The position numbers and the translations under genes are program-made. The notes beneath the pieces are model-generated. The model was not told the DNA's origin. It did not search any database and worked only from the letters and a program-made list of their open reading frames with translations. Below are positions 1 to 5,466 of a stretch of 7,422 nucleotides of DNA, piece by piece. Source of the stretch: Hyphomicrobiales bacterium (lineage in GTDB: Bacteria > Pseudomonadota > Alphaproteobacteria > Rhizobiales > JAKIUO01); NCBI GenBank assembly GCA_027069645.1, contig JALXEI010000082.1:1-7422 (forward strand), given 5' to 3'. Each line of letters begins with the position of its first letter. The first letter of the stretch is position 1.

Positions 1-216
1 GTACAGAGGTGCCGGTTTGGATTTAATCGCTTTTTTCAAAGAACCATTAACGATTCTATTTCTTGCGATAGCATTACTTTTCTCCTCCTCCGTCAGATCG
101 AAGGGAACAATATCCAGCATGAGAACCTCCAGCCCGATATTGGCAAAATGGCAGGCAATACCCGATCCCATGACACCGGAACCCAACACTGCCACCTTTC
201 TTATTTTTCTGCTCAT
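1..216 (-). CDS. 3-hydroxyacyl-CoA dehydrogenase, N-terminal fragment (cut by window edge)
   Basis: The frame from an ATG at 216-214 is open to the window edge, giving 72 residues. It begins MSRKIRKVAVLGSGVMGSGI, a Rossmann NAD-binding glycine motif (GSGVMGSG), then ACHFANIGLEVLMLDIVP, where the Asp ending beta-2 would bind the NAD ribose. This pattern is typical of the dehydrogenase domain of fatty-acid beta-oxidation enzymes (FadB/FadN type), which oxidise 3-hydroxyacyl-CoA to 3-ketoacyl-CoA. The later stretch RNRIVNGSLKKAIKSKPAPLY resembles, from memory, Bacteroidota homologues and less closely Bacillus FadN. Full-length relatives often carry an enoyl-CoA hydratase domain, which would lie outside the window. 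No clear Shine-Dalgarno precedes the ATG; the upstream bases are A/T-rich. It is probably a host gene flanking the prophage, because GC is 97/216, clearly below the phage genes. Confidence 0.85.
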   Translation of the reverse strand, partial: MSRKIRKVAVLGSGVMGSGIACHFANIGLEVLMLDIVPFDLTEEEKSNAIARNRIVNGSLKKAIKSKPAPLY

Positions 217-231
217 ATTATTGATTTTTGT

Positions 232-840
232 CTAAATAAGCTCCCAGACTTGAGAACCGATGTACAAATTTAGCGAATTTTCGCTAAAAAGCAAATAAAA
301 GATGAATTTGTTGTTGGGGAGGGGACAGTTTTTGGAAAATTCCGGCATGGCTCGCCCTTGCCTGACGCGACGCCGGGTCACCGTTTTCATGTTGAGAAAA
401 TAAAACGCCCCGCGGGTCGGATCACGCACCGCACCGGCCAGAACCTGATCCACAAGCGCGCCGATCCGCCGATAGGCGACGCTCTCTGTCGACAATGCCA
501 TCATGCGTTTTTTGACATGTGCGTGCAGCCAGGGTTCGAACTGGCAGATTTTCACCCGCCGTTTCCGGCGGATGATATAGCCGCATGCCGTCACCACATC
601 AGAAATGGTCTTCCAGCCGAATGGATTTGTCTGCCAGCGATTAAATATCACAAAGGCGACAGCGATCTGCCCTTTGACGGGCTCGCGTGCGGCCTCGGCC
701 CAGACCGTTCTGATCATCAGATCGCGATCCCTCGAACTGACCGACAAATGTTTTTGTGACAGGTGAGGGGAGAGAGAAAAAGCGCCGGTCAGAACCAGCG
801 CTCCGGCGATCACGCCCGCCACCACAACTGTTTTTCTCAT
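232..840 (-). CDS. SleB/CwlJ-type cell wall hydrolase (putative prophage lysin)
   Basis: 202 residues. Residues 4-22 form a Gly/Ala/Val-rich hydrophobic segment after a Lys/Arg start, so a signal peptide or signal-anchor is likely. Residues 38-155 match the Hydrolase_2 (SleB/CwlJ) pattern: TVWAEAAREP with the probable catalytic Glu49, GQIAVAFVIFNR, DVV, QFEPW (usually QFSxW), and GAFYFLN near residue 150. Members cleave peptidoglycan; in a phage late operon this is most likely the lysis enzyme or a tail-associated muralytic enzyme. A basic stretch (GYIIRRKRRVK, 88-97) is inserted before the QF motif. The domain appears to end near FY (181-182). The last 20 or so residues come from AT-rich DNA that probably belongs to the host flank. 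The ATG at 840 lies 3 bases after the upstream stop, with TAGGAT close before it. No holin gene is visible in the window. Confidence 0.8.
   Translation of the reverse strand: MRKTVVVAGVIAGALVLTGAFSLSPHLSQKHLSVSSRDRDLMIRTVWAEAAREPVKGQIAVAFVIFNRWQTNPFGWKTISDVVTACGYIIRRKRRVKICQFEPWLHAHVKKRMMALSTESVAYRRIGALVDQVLAGAVRDPTRGAFYFLNMKTVTRRRVRQGRAMPEFSKNCPLPNNKFIFYLLFSENSLNLYIGSQVWELI
265..295 (-). promoter_or_regulatory. candidate promoter of the dehydrogenase gene
   Basis: On the minus strand, TTTG (295-292) is followed after 19 bases by TAAATTTG (272-265), about 48 bases before the ATG at 216. This fits the Bacteroidota consensus (TTTG, 19-21 bases, TAnnTTTG). The same bases can be read as a moderate sigma-70 promoter, TTGCTT, 16 bases, TAAATT. 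The location in AT-rich intergenic-like DNA right before a gene supports promoter function. It lies inside the reading frame of the hydrolase C-terminal tail, which suggests that tail is accidental. This is inferred from motif matching only. Confidence 0.45.
269..288. promoter_or_regulatory. perfect palindrome, candidate operator
   Basis: TTTAGCGAA (269-277) and TTCGCTAAA (280-288) are perfect 9-base inverted arms separated by TT. The palindrome overlaps the spacer and -10-like box of the candidate promoter, the usual position for a repressor operator. TetR-type regulators commonly bind 16-20 bp palindromes of this kind in front of fatty-acid degradation genes. A weak terminator hairpin for the incoming phage transcript is an alternative, but the stem is AT-rich and no good T-run follows it. 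The bound regulator cannot be named from the sequence. Confidence 0.5.
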
Positions 841-843
841 ATC

Positions 844-1077
844 CTACCCGTCACCCCCCGCAACATCCCCACCGGGCTGATCCGGGCAGGGCTCTATAAT
901 ATTATCAAATTCCCCGTCATTGAGACGCTGGCACAGCTCCTGATAGACCGACGCGTCATCGAGATCGGGATCACGGGTCAGATTATAGATCACAGGGTCA
1001 GGACTGATCTCAGGCAAAACCACCAGCGCCCTGTAAACCCCATGCGTGCATTCATAAACCTTTTTCACATCAATCAT
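844..1077 (-). CDS. hypothetical phage protein, 77 aa
   Basis: I do not recognise this small protein. It starts at an ATG 10 bases after the collagen-like gene's stop, with a G-rich sequence (GGGGTGG) a few bases upstream, and ends 3 bases before the hydrolase ATG. It is acidic, with a DPDLDD cluster at 36-41 and several Asp and Glu near the end. It has three cysteines (residues 10, 49 and 64) and ends in a Gly/Asp-rich tail (PGGDVAGGDG). There is no signal peptide or membrane segment, so it is probably cytoplasmic or virion-bound. Its place between a fibre gene and a lysin suggests a fibre chaperone, an accessory protein or a lysis regulator, but nothing in the sequence decides this. Tight spacing in the operon argues that it is real. 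Confidence 0.6.
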   Translation of the reverse strand: MIDVKKVYECTHGVYRALVVLPEISPDPVIYNLTRDPDLDDASVYQELCQRLNDGEFDNIIEPCPDQPGGDVAGGDG

Positions 1078-1087
1078 TTTACCACCC

Positions 1088-1552
1088 CTATGCCACCCGC
1101 TGCCAGAGCCGGACTACAGAGTCTGCGACGGCCACATTTCCACGCTCTGCCCACGTTCCCGGAGGGCAACCGTTACATGCCAGCGGCCAACCGAATCCAG
1201 ATGGTCCAAGCCAAAAACTTCCAATAGCTCCGCTCACTGTCGAAACACTGCCAGCCGGTCCTTCCGGTCCTTCCGGTCCTTGCGGCCCTTCCGGTCCTTG
1301 CGGCCCTTCCGGTCCTTGCGGTCCTTCCGGTCCTTGTGGTCCTTGCGGCCCTTCCGGTCCTTGCAGTCCTTCCGGTCCTTGCAGGCCTTGCGGGCCCTGT
1401 ATATTCACAAGCTTCACACCACCATTGCCGTCCGGCGTGAACAATTTTCCATCGGGCAGATTGATGCCCACCTCATCCGCTGCCAGAGTGGACGGTTCAT
1501 GCCCCGCCACATCAGATATCCTGAATTTCAGTTTGTTTACCGTCACAGCCAT
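1088..1552 (-). CDS. collagen-like phage tail fibre protein
   Basis: 154 residues from the ATG at 1552. The N-terminal part (about 1-50) contains STLAADEVGINLPDGKLFTPDG, which resembles the short fold at the start of many phage fibres (a GEIGIN..DGKLF pattern). Sixteen consecutive Gly-X-Y triplets follow (residues 53-100), mostly GPQ and GPE with two GLQ and a final GPA, predicting a collagen-type triple helix and hence a trimer. The C-terminal region (101-154) has GSFWLGPSGFGWPLACNGCPPGTW and ends VVRLWQRVA. Endings of the type GTW...LWQRIA are common in phage fibres, from memory. It is probably a thin fibre that decorates the tail or extends host binding. An upstream TTG at 1564 would add four residues, but it sits in the T-run after a terminator-like hairpin, so the ATG is preferred. 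No strong Shine-Dalgarno is visible. Confidence 0.8.
   Translation of the reverse strand: MAVTVNKLKFRISDVAGHEPSTLAADEVGINLPDGKLFTPDGNGGVKLVNIQGPQGLQGPEGLQGPEGPQGPQGPEGPQGPEGPQGPEGPQGPEGPEGPAGSVSTVSGAIGSFWLGPSGFGWPLACNGCPPGTWAERGNVAVADSVVRLWQRVA
1253..1396 (-). repeat. 9-bp / 18-bp tandem repeat encoding Gly-Pro-Glu / Gly-Pro-Gln
   Basis: Sixteen 9-base units encode Gly-X-Y triplets. On the plus strand the 18-base unit CTTGCGGCCCTTCCGGTC occurs perfectly at 1279-1296 and 1297-1314, then with one change at 1315-1332. Because units are multiples of three, slippage would lengthen or shorten the helix without breaking the frame. Confidence 0.95.
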
Positions 1553-1560
1553 CCCCGCAT

Positions 1561-1597
1561 TCAAAAATACACCGGCGGAAAATCATTTCCACCGGTG
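1561..1597 (-). terminator. intrinsic terminator-like hairpin between fibre genes
   Basis: On the minus strand CACCGGTGGAAA (1597-1586) pairs with TTTCCGCCGGTG (1581-1570) over 12 positions, one a G-T pair, around a 4-base loop. TATTTTTGA follows at 1569-1561. It lies 34 bases past the stop of the upstream fibre gene and 17 bases before the collagen-like ATG. On the plus strand it is followed by CTTTTG, so some bidirectional activity is possible. It could stop most transcripts, stabilise the 3' end of the upstream mRNA, or act in the leader of the next gene. Confidence 0.7.
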
Positions 1598-1631
1598 CTT
1601 TTGTTGATAACCCGTTCGATCTCTATTCAGA

Positions 1632-2324
1632 TCAGAATGTGCCGCATGTCAGTTCCGAGACGCTCATCTGCACATTTCCGCCAATAGTGCCGCCGGTAAT
1701 ATTGACATTGTCGGCACTCTGCTTGCCCAGAGTGCCACCCCCCAGATTGGCCCAGGCAGCGGCGGCATCGACCAGATCGGCCAGGTTCTGATCCTTTGAC
1801 AATTTCGATATCTGCCCGGCCTGCAACACGGCCTGGGCATCGGCATTGCTTTGCGCCAGCGTGAACAGCTCCTGCAATGTGTCATAGGCTGCCGGTGAAC
1901 CATTGACCAGATTGGCAATGGCGGTACTGACGGCATTTGACACAAATTTCGTATTCGCCGCCTTTGTGCTCGAATCACCATCCGCCACATCGGGTACCGT
2001 CGGTGATACCGCAAAGGCCGACGCCTGATCCGTGCGGGCCACCTTCGAGACATCAAACCCGGCCAGCGCCAGAAATGACAGGGCCGCCACAGCCGTATCA
2101 ACATATTGCTGTGTGGCCGCATTCGCAGCCGCCTGATAAACAGCCTCGGAGGCTATGGGTATGACGTTTTTTGCCGTACCATTCCCGTCATCCCCCAGGC
2201 CGATATAAAGTGTCCTGTCGACATGATTAAAAGCAGGCTCTGTCGTTGCAAGCGTCGCGGGGGCCCCGGGAGCACCCGTCACACGCTCTTTCAGTCTCAA
2301 GGTGTCAAAAGCCAGATCGGTCAT
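1632..2324 (-). CDS. phage tail fibre protein
   Basis: 230 residues. Residues 1-58 hold DRTLYIGLGDDGNGTAKNVIPI, resembling the N-terminal attachment fold of many fibres. Residues 105-168 (PTVPDVADGDSSTKAANTKF, then IANLVNGSPAAYDTLQELFTLAQ) match the classic fibre repeat family with the pattern LV..SPaALDTLnELA. Residues 177-217 (NLADLVDAAAAWANLGGGTLG, then ADNVNITGGTIGG) match the fibre motif NLaDL.da..aR.nLGLGtla...NVNITGGTI. It should form a trimeric shaft for host recognition. It stops 14 residues after the ITGGTIGG motif without a large receptor-binding domain. The ATG overlaps the upstream stop by one base (TAATG) and has a perfect AGGAGG. An in-frame TAG follows two codons after the TGA. 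A terminator-like hairpin lies just downstream. Confidence 0.85.
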   Translation of the reverse strand: MTDLAFDTLRLKERVTGAPGAPATLATTEPAFNHVDRTLYIGLGDDGNGTAKNVIPIASEAVYQAAANAATQQYVDTAVAALSFLALAGFDVSKVARTDQASAFAVSPTVPDVADGDSSTKAANTKFVSNAVSTAIANLVNGSPAAYDTLQELFTLAQSNADAQAVLQAGQISKLSKDQNLADLVDAAAAWANLGGGTLGKQSADNVNITGGTIGGNVQMSVSELTCGTF

Positions 2325-2719
2325 TAAAATGTTCCTCCTGAAATCACTATCTGCTGATCATCAACGCTGTTACTGTCATCGCGCCCCGGCACCTCGACCT
2401 GACCGCGGCGAATATGCATGGTCCCTCGCAATATGTTGCGCCGCGCCCCGTCTCCGGAGATGGATACCATGTCAAACCGGTAGAGGCCGGGAACAATATT
2501 TTTGTGGCGCGAAACTGAAATATCCAGATTGACACACCCCGCTGCGGCATCCGCTACGACCAGCCCGTCACCGTCTGACAGCTTCATTGCGAACCGCCCC
2601 AGCCGGTCACGCAGCGCCAGGGACAGGGACAGACCGGAAAGATCAACCGGCAACCCCTCGTCATCAAGAAGATGCAATTGCGCCAACCAGTCACCGTTTT
2701 CATAAAATGAAAGCCGCAT
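2324..2719 (-). CDS. small phage structural protein, BppU-N-like beta domain (tail/fibre adaptor)
   Basis: 131 residues from the ATG at 2719, overlapping the upstream stop by one base (TGATG). A GTG at 2722 would add one residue. The sequence reads GDWLAQLHLLDDEGLPVDLSG, then LALRDRLGRFAMKLSDGDGL, AAAGCVNLDISVSRH, PGLYRFDMVSI and ILRGTMHIRRGQVE. This pattern (D..G.PvDLsG, a beta-rich middle, pGlY.fDl, l..G.i.v..G) is that of small immunoglobulin-like phage baseplate or tail proteins related to the BppU N-terminal domain and common in alphaproteobacterial prophages. The assignment is from pattern memory. It probably anchors fibres to the tail tip next to the TipJ hub. It ends SGGTF, similar to the following fibre's CGTF. 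Confidence 0.65.
   Translation of the reverse strand: MRLSFYENGDWLAQLHLLDDEGLPVDLSGLSLSLALRDRLGRFAMKLSDGDGLVVADAAAGCVNLDISVSRHKNIVPGLYRFDMVSISGDGARRNILRGTMHIRRGQVEVPGRDDSNSVDDQQIVISGGTF
2334..2339 (-). promoter_or_regulatory. strong Shine-Dalgarno of the tail fibre gene
   Basis: AGGAGG on the minus strand, 9 bases before the ATG at 2324. It lies within the last codons (SGGTF) of the upstream gene. It is the best ribosome binding site in the window, suggesting that the fibre is translated at high level and independently of coupling. Confidence 0.85.
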
Positions 2720-3162
2720 CACAGCGCCCCCGCATCCAGTGAATCATGACTGTGATCAAGAGGGGCTGCCCCCAGAGCCTCCAGCGTCCCGGCAAGCACC
2801 TGTGTTTTCAGATCCTCGATCTGGCGGGCCACCGTCGGCACATCGCCGGAACCGGTTGTCACAAGGCTGTCCGGACCGCTCGCCGGACCATTGACAATGG
2901 CATGCAATATGCCCGTCTCTGCCTCATATGCCGCGCGCGCCTGCTGCATTTCGTCAAGGGCCTGTTTCAGCACACGGGCAACGGTTTTGACCTCGCCAGA
3001 GGCCGTTAAAACGAGGCTGTCGGCACCGCTTTCAGGACCATGCACGATATTGTGCAACACCTGTGTGTACTGCCGCCATTTATCGCGCTCCAGGGCAATC
3101 TGATCGCGGGCCTGCTCGATCTGAGCCACAGCCGTCTCGACACGCTCCGTCAATGTTGTCAT
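2719..3162 (-). CDS. coiled-coil tail fibre-like protein with a 50-residue duplication
   Basis: 147 residues. The ATG lies 3 bases after the TipJ stop, with AGGCGGGA upstream. Residues 1-33 and 64-84 are heptad-rich, charged helices (RVETAVAQIEQARDQIALER and QALDEMQQARAAYEAE), predicted coiled coils. Each is followed by the motif LHxIVxGPxSGxDSLVxTxSGxVxTVAR (35-63 and 85-113). A G(D/P)...VtT..G.VpTlA motif is common in phage fibre shafts. A third helix and a polar tail (DHSHDSLDAGAL) finish the protein. It is probably a short trimeric fibre or shaft segment next to the host-specificity hub. There is no receptor-binding domain, so it may work together with the next three proteins. Confidence 0.7.
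   Translation of the reverse strand: MTTLTERVETAVAQIEQARDQIALERDKWRQYTQVLHNIVHGPESGADSLVLTASGEVKTVARVLKQALDEMQQARAAYEAETGILHAIVNGPASGPDSLVTTGSGDVPTVARQIEDLKTQVLAGTLEALGAAPLDHSHDSLDAGAL
2824..3060 (-). repeat. intragenic duplication in the coiled-coil fibre protein
   Basis: Two 29-residue copies, encoded at 3060-2974 and 2910-2824, lie exactly 50 codons apart and share 20 of 29 residues. The shared core is GPxSGxDSLVxTxSGxVxTVAR. The divergence shows an old duplication of a helix-plus-knob unit rather than a recent DNA copy. Confidence 0.9.
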
Positions 3163-3165
3163 TAC

Positions 3166-5466
3166 TTATCCCGCCTGATTGATATGAACACGGCTGTCCT
3201 CCAGAACGGCGCTGATCTGCACCCTGTTGCCGCGCGGAACTATACCAAGACAGATGGCGAAAACCGGCTCGTCATCAGCCCGCCCGACAATATAATGCGT
3301 GCGCTCGATGCCGCTGTTCCAGTGCACAGAAAACCCCGGATCACCGGCCAGTTTCACCCTCTCGCCATCCCAGTATGATACCGGCAGCACATCTGTCACC
3401 CCGCCGTCGGGCCGACGCAGCCTGATTGATACGGTCTGATCATTCACCTCATGGGCCCGGTCAAGGGTCAGGATATGGCTGGCAGGATCGTAGTGCACCA
3501 CCTGCCCGCTCTCGCCCCATTCCGGCATGTGATGGGATATCAGCAGCAAATCGCCGATCGATGGAATCAGCCCTTCCAGCTCCGTCTCGAAGCTGACAAA
3601 CCGGCGGCGATAGCGGTTTGACCGGGCCTGATATTGCGCCTCGCGCAAGGCCTGCTGCCGATCTGTTATCCCGAACACGTTTTCGCGCGCCGGATTGACA
3701 CCGGCATCACCCTCCACATGGGCCGTAACACGCGCCGGTTTCCATGTTCTCTCGTCGATATATTGCAGTTCTATACCGTCTGCCGCATCACCATAGACCG
3801 GCAGGGCAAATTCCATTTTGAAACTGCCCAGAACAATATTTTCGGCCGAAAAGACCATCACCGGCAGACTTTGCGGGCTGTCCCGGTGAAAACGGATCAT
3901 GCCCCCCTGATGATAGGGACGGGTTCGACCACAGCGCAAAACCTTTGACAGGGCCTCCCATACCGTTGTCGGCGTGTCGAACACACCATTGCAATAATCA
4001 CCACGGTCCTGCCATATGGCATCAAGAGCCAGCAACCCGTCGAGATCGATGCGATCATCATCGGCGCCACCGCCATAGACCGGGTTGCGCAATATGTCGG
4101 CAGCAATCCAGGCAATGGACGATGTCTCCACCGGTGCCCCCCAGCCATTGCCGTCATAAACAGGCAGCTTGCGAGATGCGATGCAGTTCAGACGCCTCGA
4201 TGTGGACTGATTGAGATTGTCCGTCGCCCGCATTTTTATGGCAATCATTGTCAGACCGTCAAAATGATCGACCCCCTGCAAATCGGCGCGCAGACCGCCC
4301 CAGACAATCTCGTGCGCCGCCCGCGCCGACAGGTTTTTGTCATCCGTTCTCCTGATGCGCACCTCCCATCTGTCAAGCGAGGGAAGATCAAAATCATTCG
4401 AGCGTCGCAGCGCCTTTCTTTCTGTCCCGCCCGTCATATCACCGTCAAACAGGGTGCCCCAGTCTCCGACAGGGGCGCCGGCATCATCAATAATCCGGGC
4501 CTCGGCCTGCCATGTGACGGAAAGGGCAGCAACACCCCCATTGTCCGCAATGAGAAAAAGGCCACCAGGGGCGATGATATCAACACTCACGCTTTGTGTT
4601 GTGCGACCGGGCGGGCAGGCGGCAAAGGGGCCGAGCCAGCCATCATGACCGGGACGAAGATCATTGGGAGCACGCAATGCCTGGCCTGACACCTCGGGAG
4701 AGGTATAAATATCCGTTGCCACCAGGCTCACCTGCTCGCCGGGATTGACAATCTGTGTTTCAACCTCCTCAAAAACAGAAACGGGCGTATCGCCCAGTCT
4801 GATGTCTCTGATGACATGCTCGCCCTGTCCGACCACATGCAGCTGATAGAGATACTGGTCATTGTTTTCATAGCGCCAGTAGGGCGTTGCGGCAAAATCA
4901 GGAAAAACACGGTGCCGCCCGTATATCACCGGTATAATGCCATTGAGCCGCGCCTGATTGCCCTGTGCACCCAGGCTGTATGTCGGCGACACCGCATCTG
5001 CTCCGTCCAGACCGCTGGCTGATTGCGGCGGCACCACGGCATTGATCAACAGCGTCCCTCCGGCCAGAATGGCTGCCGCAGTGACCGATGTCACAATACT
5101 GGTGCCAATGGCCGTACTGACACCGATAGTGGCCGCCACGCTGGCCCCGAGAGCTGCCCCTGCAATGGGCGGCAACACAACCGCCGCCACCAGCAGCGCC
5201 ACCTGCAATATGATCGCCAGCGGATTTTTGCCGCCGCTGCCCTGCGGCACGGCAACAAACTGAACAATATCATCGGACCCGATAACGGTCTCCGACCAGT
5301 CCCTTTGCAGCACAAACCGACCAGACAGATTGCAGATCACCGCCTGCCGTTTCGGATCAATATCACGGACCCGCGCCAGATCGCCGAGCGTCTGTCCGCC
5401 GGGCTCAAAAAACCGCTGCTGATCGAACACATCAAACGGATTTCCCGCAATCACCAGCACTGCCAT
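3166..5466 (-). CDS. host-specificity tail tip protein, TipJ/J family
   Basis: 766 residues. Residues 1-78 look like a small beta-grasp domain, as in lambda gpI. Residues 82-145 are a long Ala/Val/Ile/Gly hydrophobic stretch. From about 158, SPTYSLGAQGNQARLNGIIP, then VIYGRHRVFPDFAATPYWRY and NNDQYLYQLHVVGQGEH, is the signature start of TipJ/J-type tail tip proteins. The rest fits the hub domains: VWGGLRADLQ near 390, then AWIAADILRNPVYGGG, and a C-terminal beta domain ending RVQISAVLEDSRVHI. It forms the central tail tip that contacts the host and guides DNA ejection. The start at 5466 overlaps the NlpC/P60 gene by 35 bases; the downstream stop leaves 3 bases to the next gene. It appears full-length but lacks the long C-terminal extensions of lambda J, so receptor specificity may reside in the following small fibre proteins. 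Confidence 0.9.
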   Translation of the reverse strand: MAVLVIAGNPFDVFDQQRFFEPGGQTLGDLARVRDIDPKRQAVICNLSGRFVLQRDWSETVIGSDDIVQFVAVPQGSGGKNPLAIILQVALLVAAVVLPPIAGAALGASVAATIGVSTAIGTSIVTSVTAAAILAGGTLLINAVVPPQSASGLDGADAVSPTYSLGAQGNQARLNGIIPVIYGRHRVFPDFAATPYWRYENNDQYLYQLHVVGQGEHVIRDIRLGDTPVSVFEEVETQIVNPGEQVSLVATDIYTSPEVSGQALRAPNDLRPGHDGWLGPFAACPPGRTTQSVSVDIIAPGGLFLIADNGGVAALSVTWQAEARIIDDAGAPVGDWGTLFDGDMTGGTERKALRRSNDFDLPSLDRWEVRIRRTDDKNLSARAAHEIVWGGLRADLQGVDHFDGLTMIAIKMRATDNLNQSTSRRLNCIASRKLPVYDGNGWGAPVETSSIAWIAADILRNPVYGGGADDDRIDLDGLLALDAIWQDRGDYCNGVFDTPTTVWEALSKVLRCGRTRPYHQGGMIRFHRDSPQSLPVMVFSAENIVLGSFKMEFALPVYGDAADGIELQYIDERTWKPARVTAHVEGDAGVNPARENVFGITDRQQALREAQYQARSNRYRRRFVSFETELEGLIPSIGDLLLISHHMPEWGESGQVVHYDPASHILTLDRAHEVNDQTVSIRLRRPDGGVTDVLPVSYWDGERVKLAGDPGFSVHWNSGIERTHYIVGRADDEPVFAICLGIVPRGNRVQISAVLEDSRVHINQAG

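Noticed and set aside
17..235. Plus-strand open frame of 72 codons with a hydrophobic C-terminus
   Set aside because: It is antisense to the dehydrogenase start, whose minus-strand translation shows a clear Rossmann motif.
265..292. dif-like or XerCD attachment site at the AT-rich palindrome
   Set aside because: The bases lack the usual XerC/XerD half-site pattern with a 6-base centre (for example TTATGTTAA), and the arms are nearly touching.
1253..1396. CRISPR-like array
   Set aside because: Units are 9 and 18 bases, contiguous, in frame and without spacers; they encode Gly-Pro-Glu/Gln.
1553..1564. TTG start for the collagen-like gene
   Set aside because: It lies in the T-run behind the terminator-like hairpin and has no ribosome binding site; the ATG at 1552 begins the recognisable part.
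1280..1687. Plus-strand Arg/Ser/Leu-rich repetitive frame (RSLRPFRSL units)
   Set aside because: It is the antisense reading of the Gly-X-Y repeat; the minus-strand product is a coherent fibre protein.
1088..2324. Diversity-generating retroelement target in the fibre genes
   Set aside because: No reverse transcriptase, template repeat or adenine-biased variable repeat is visible in the window.
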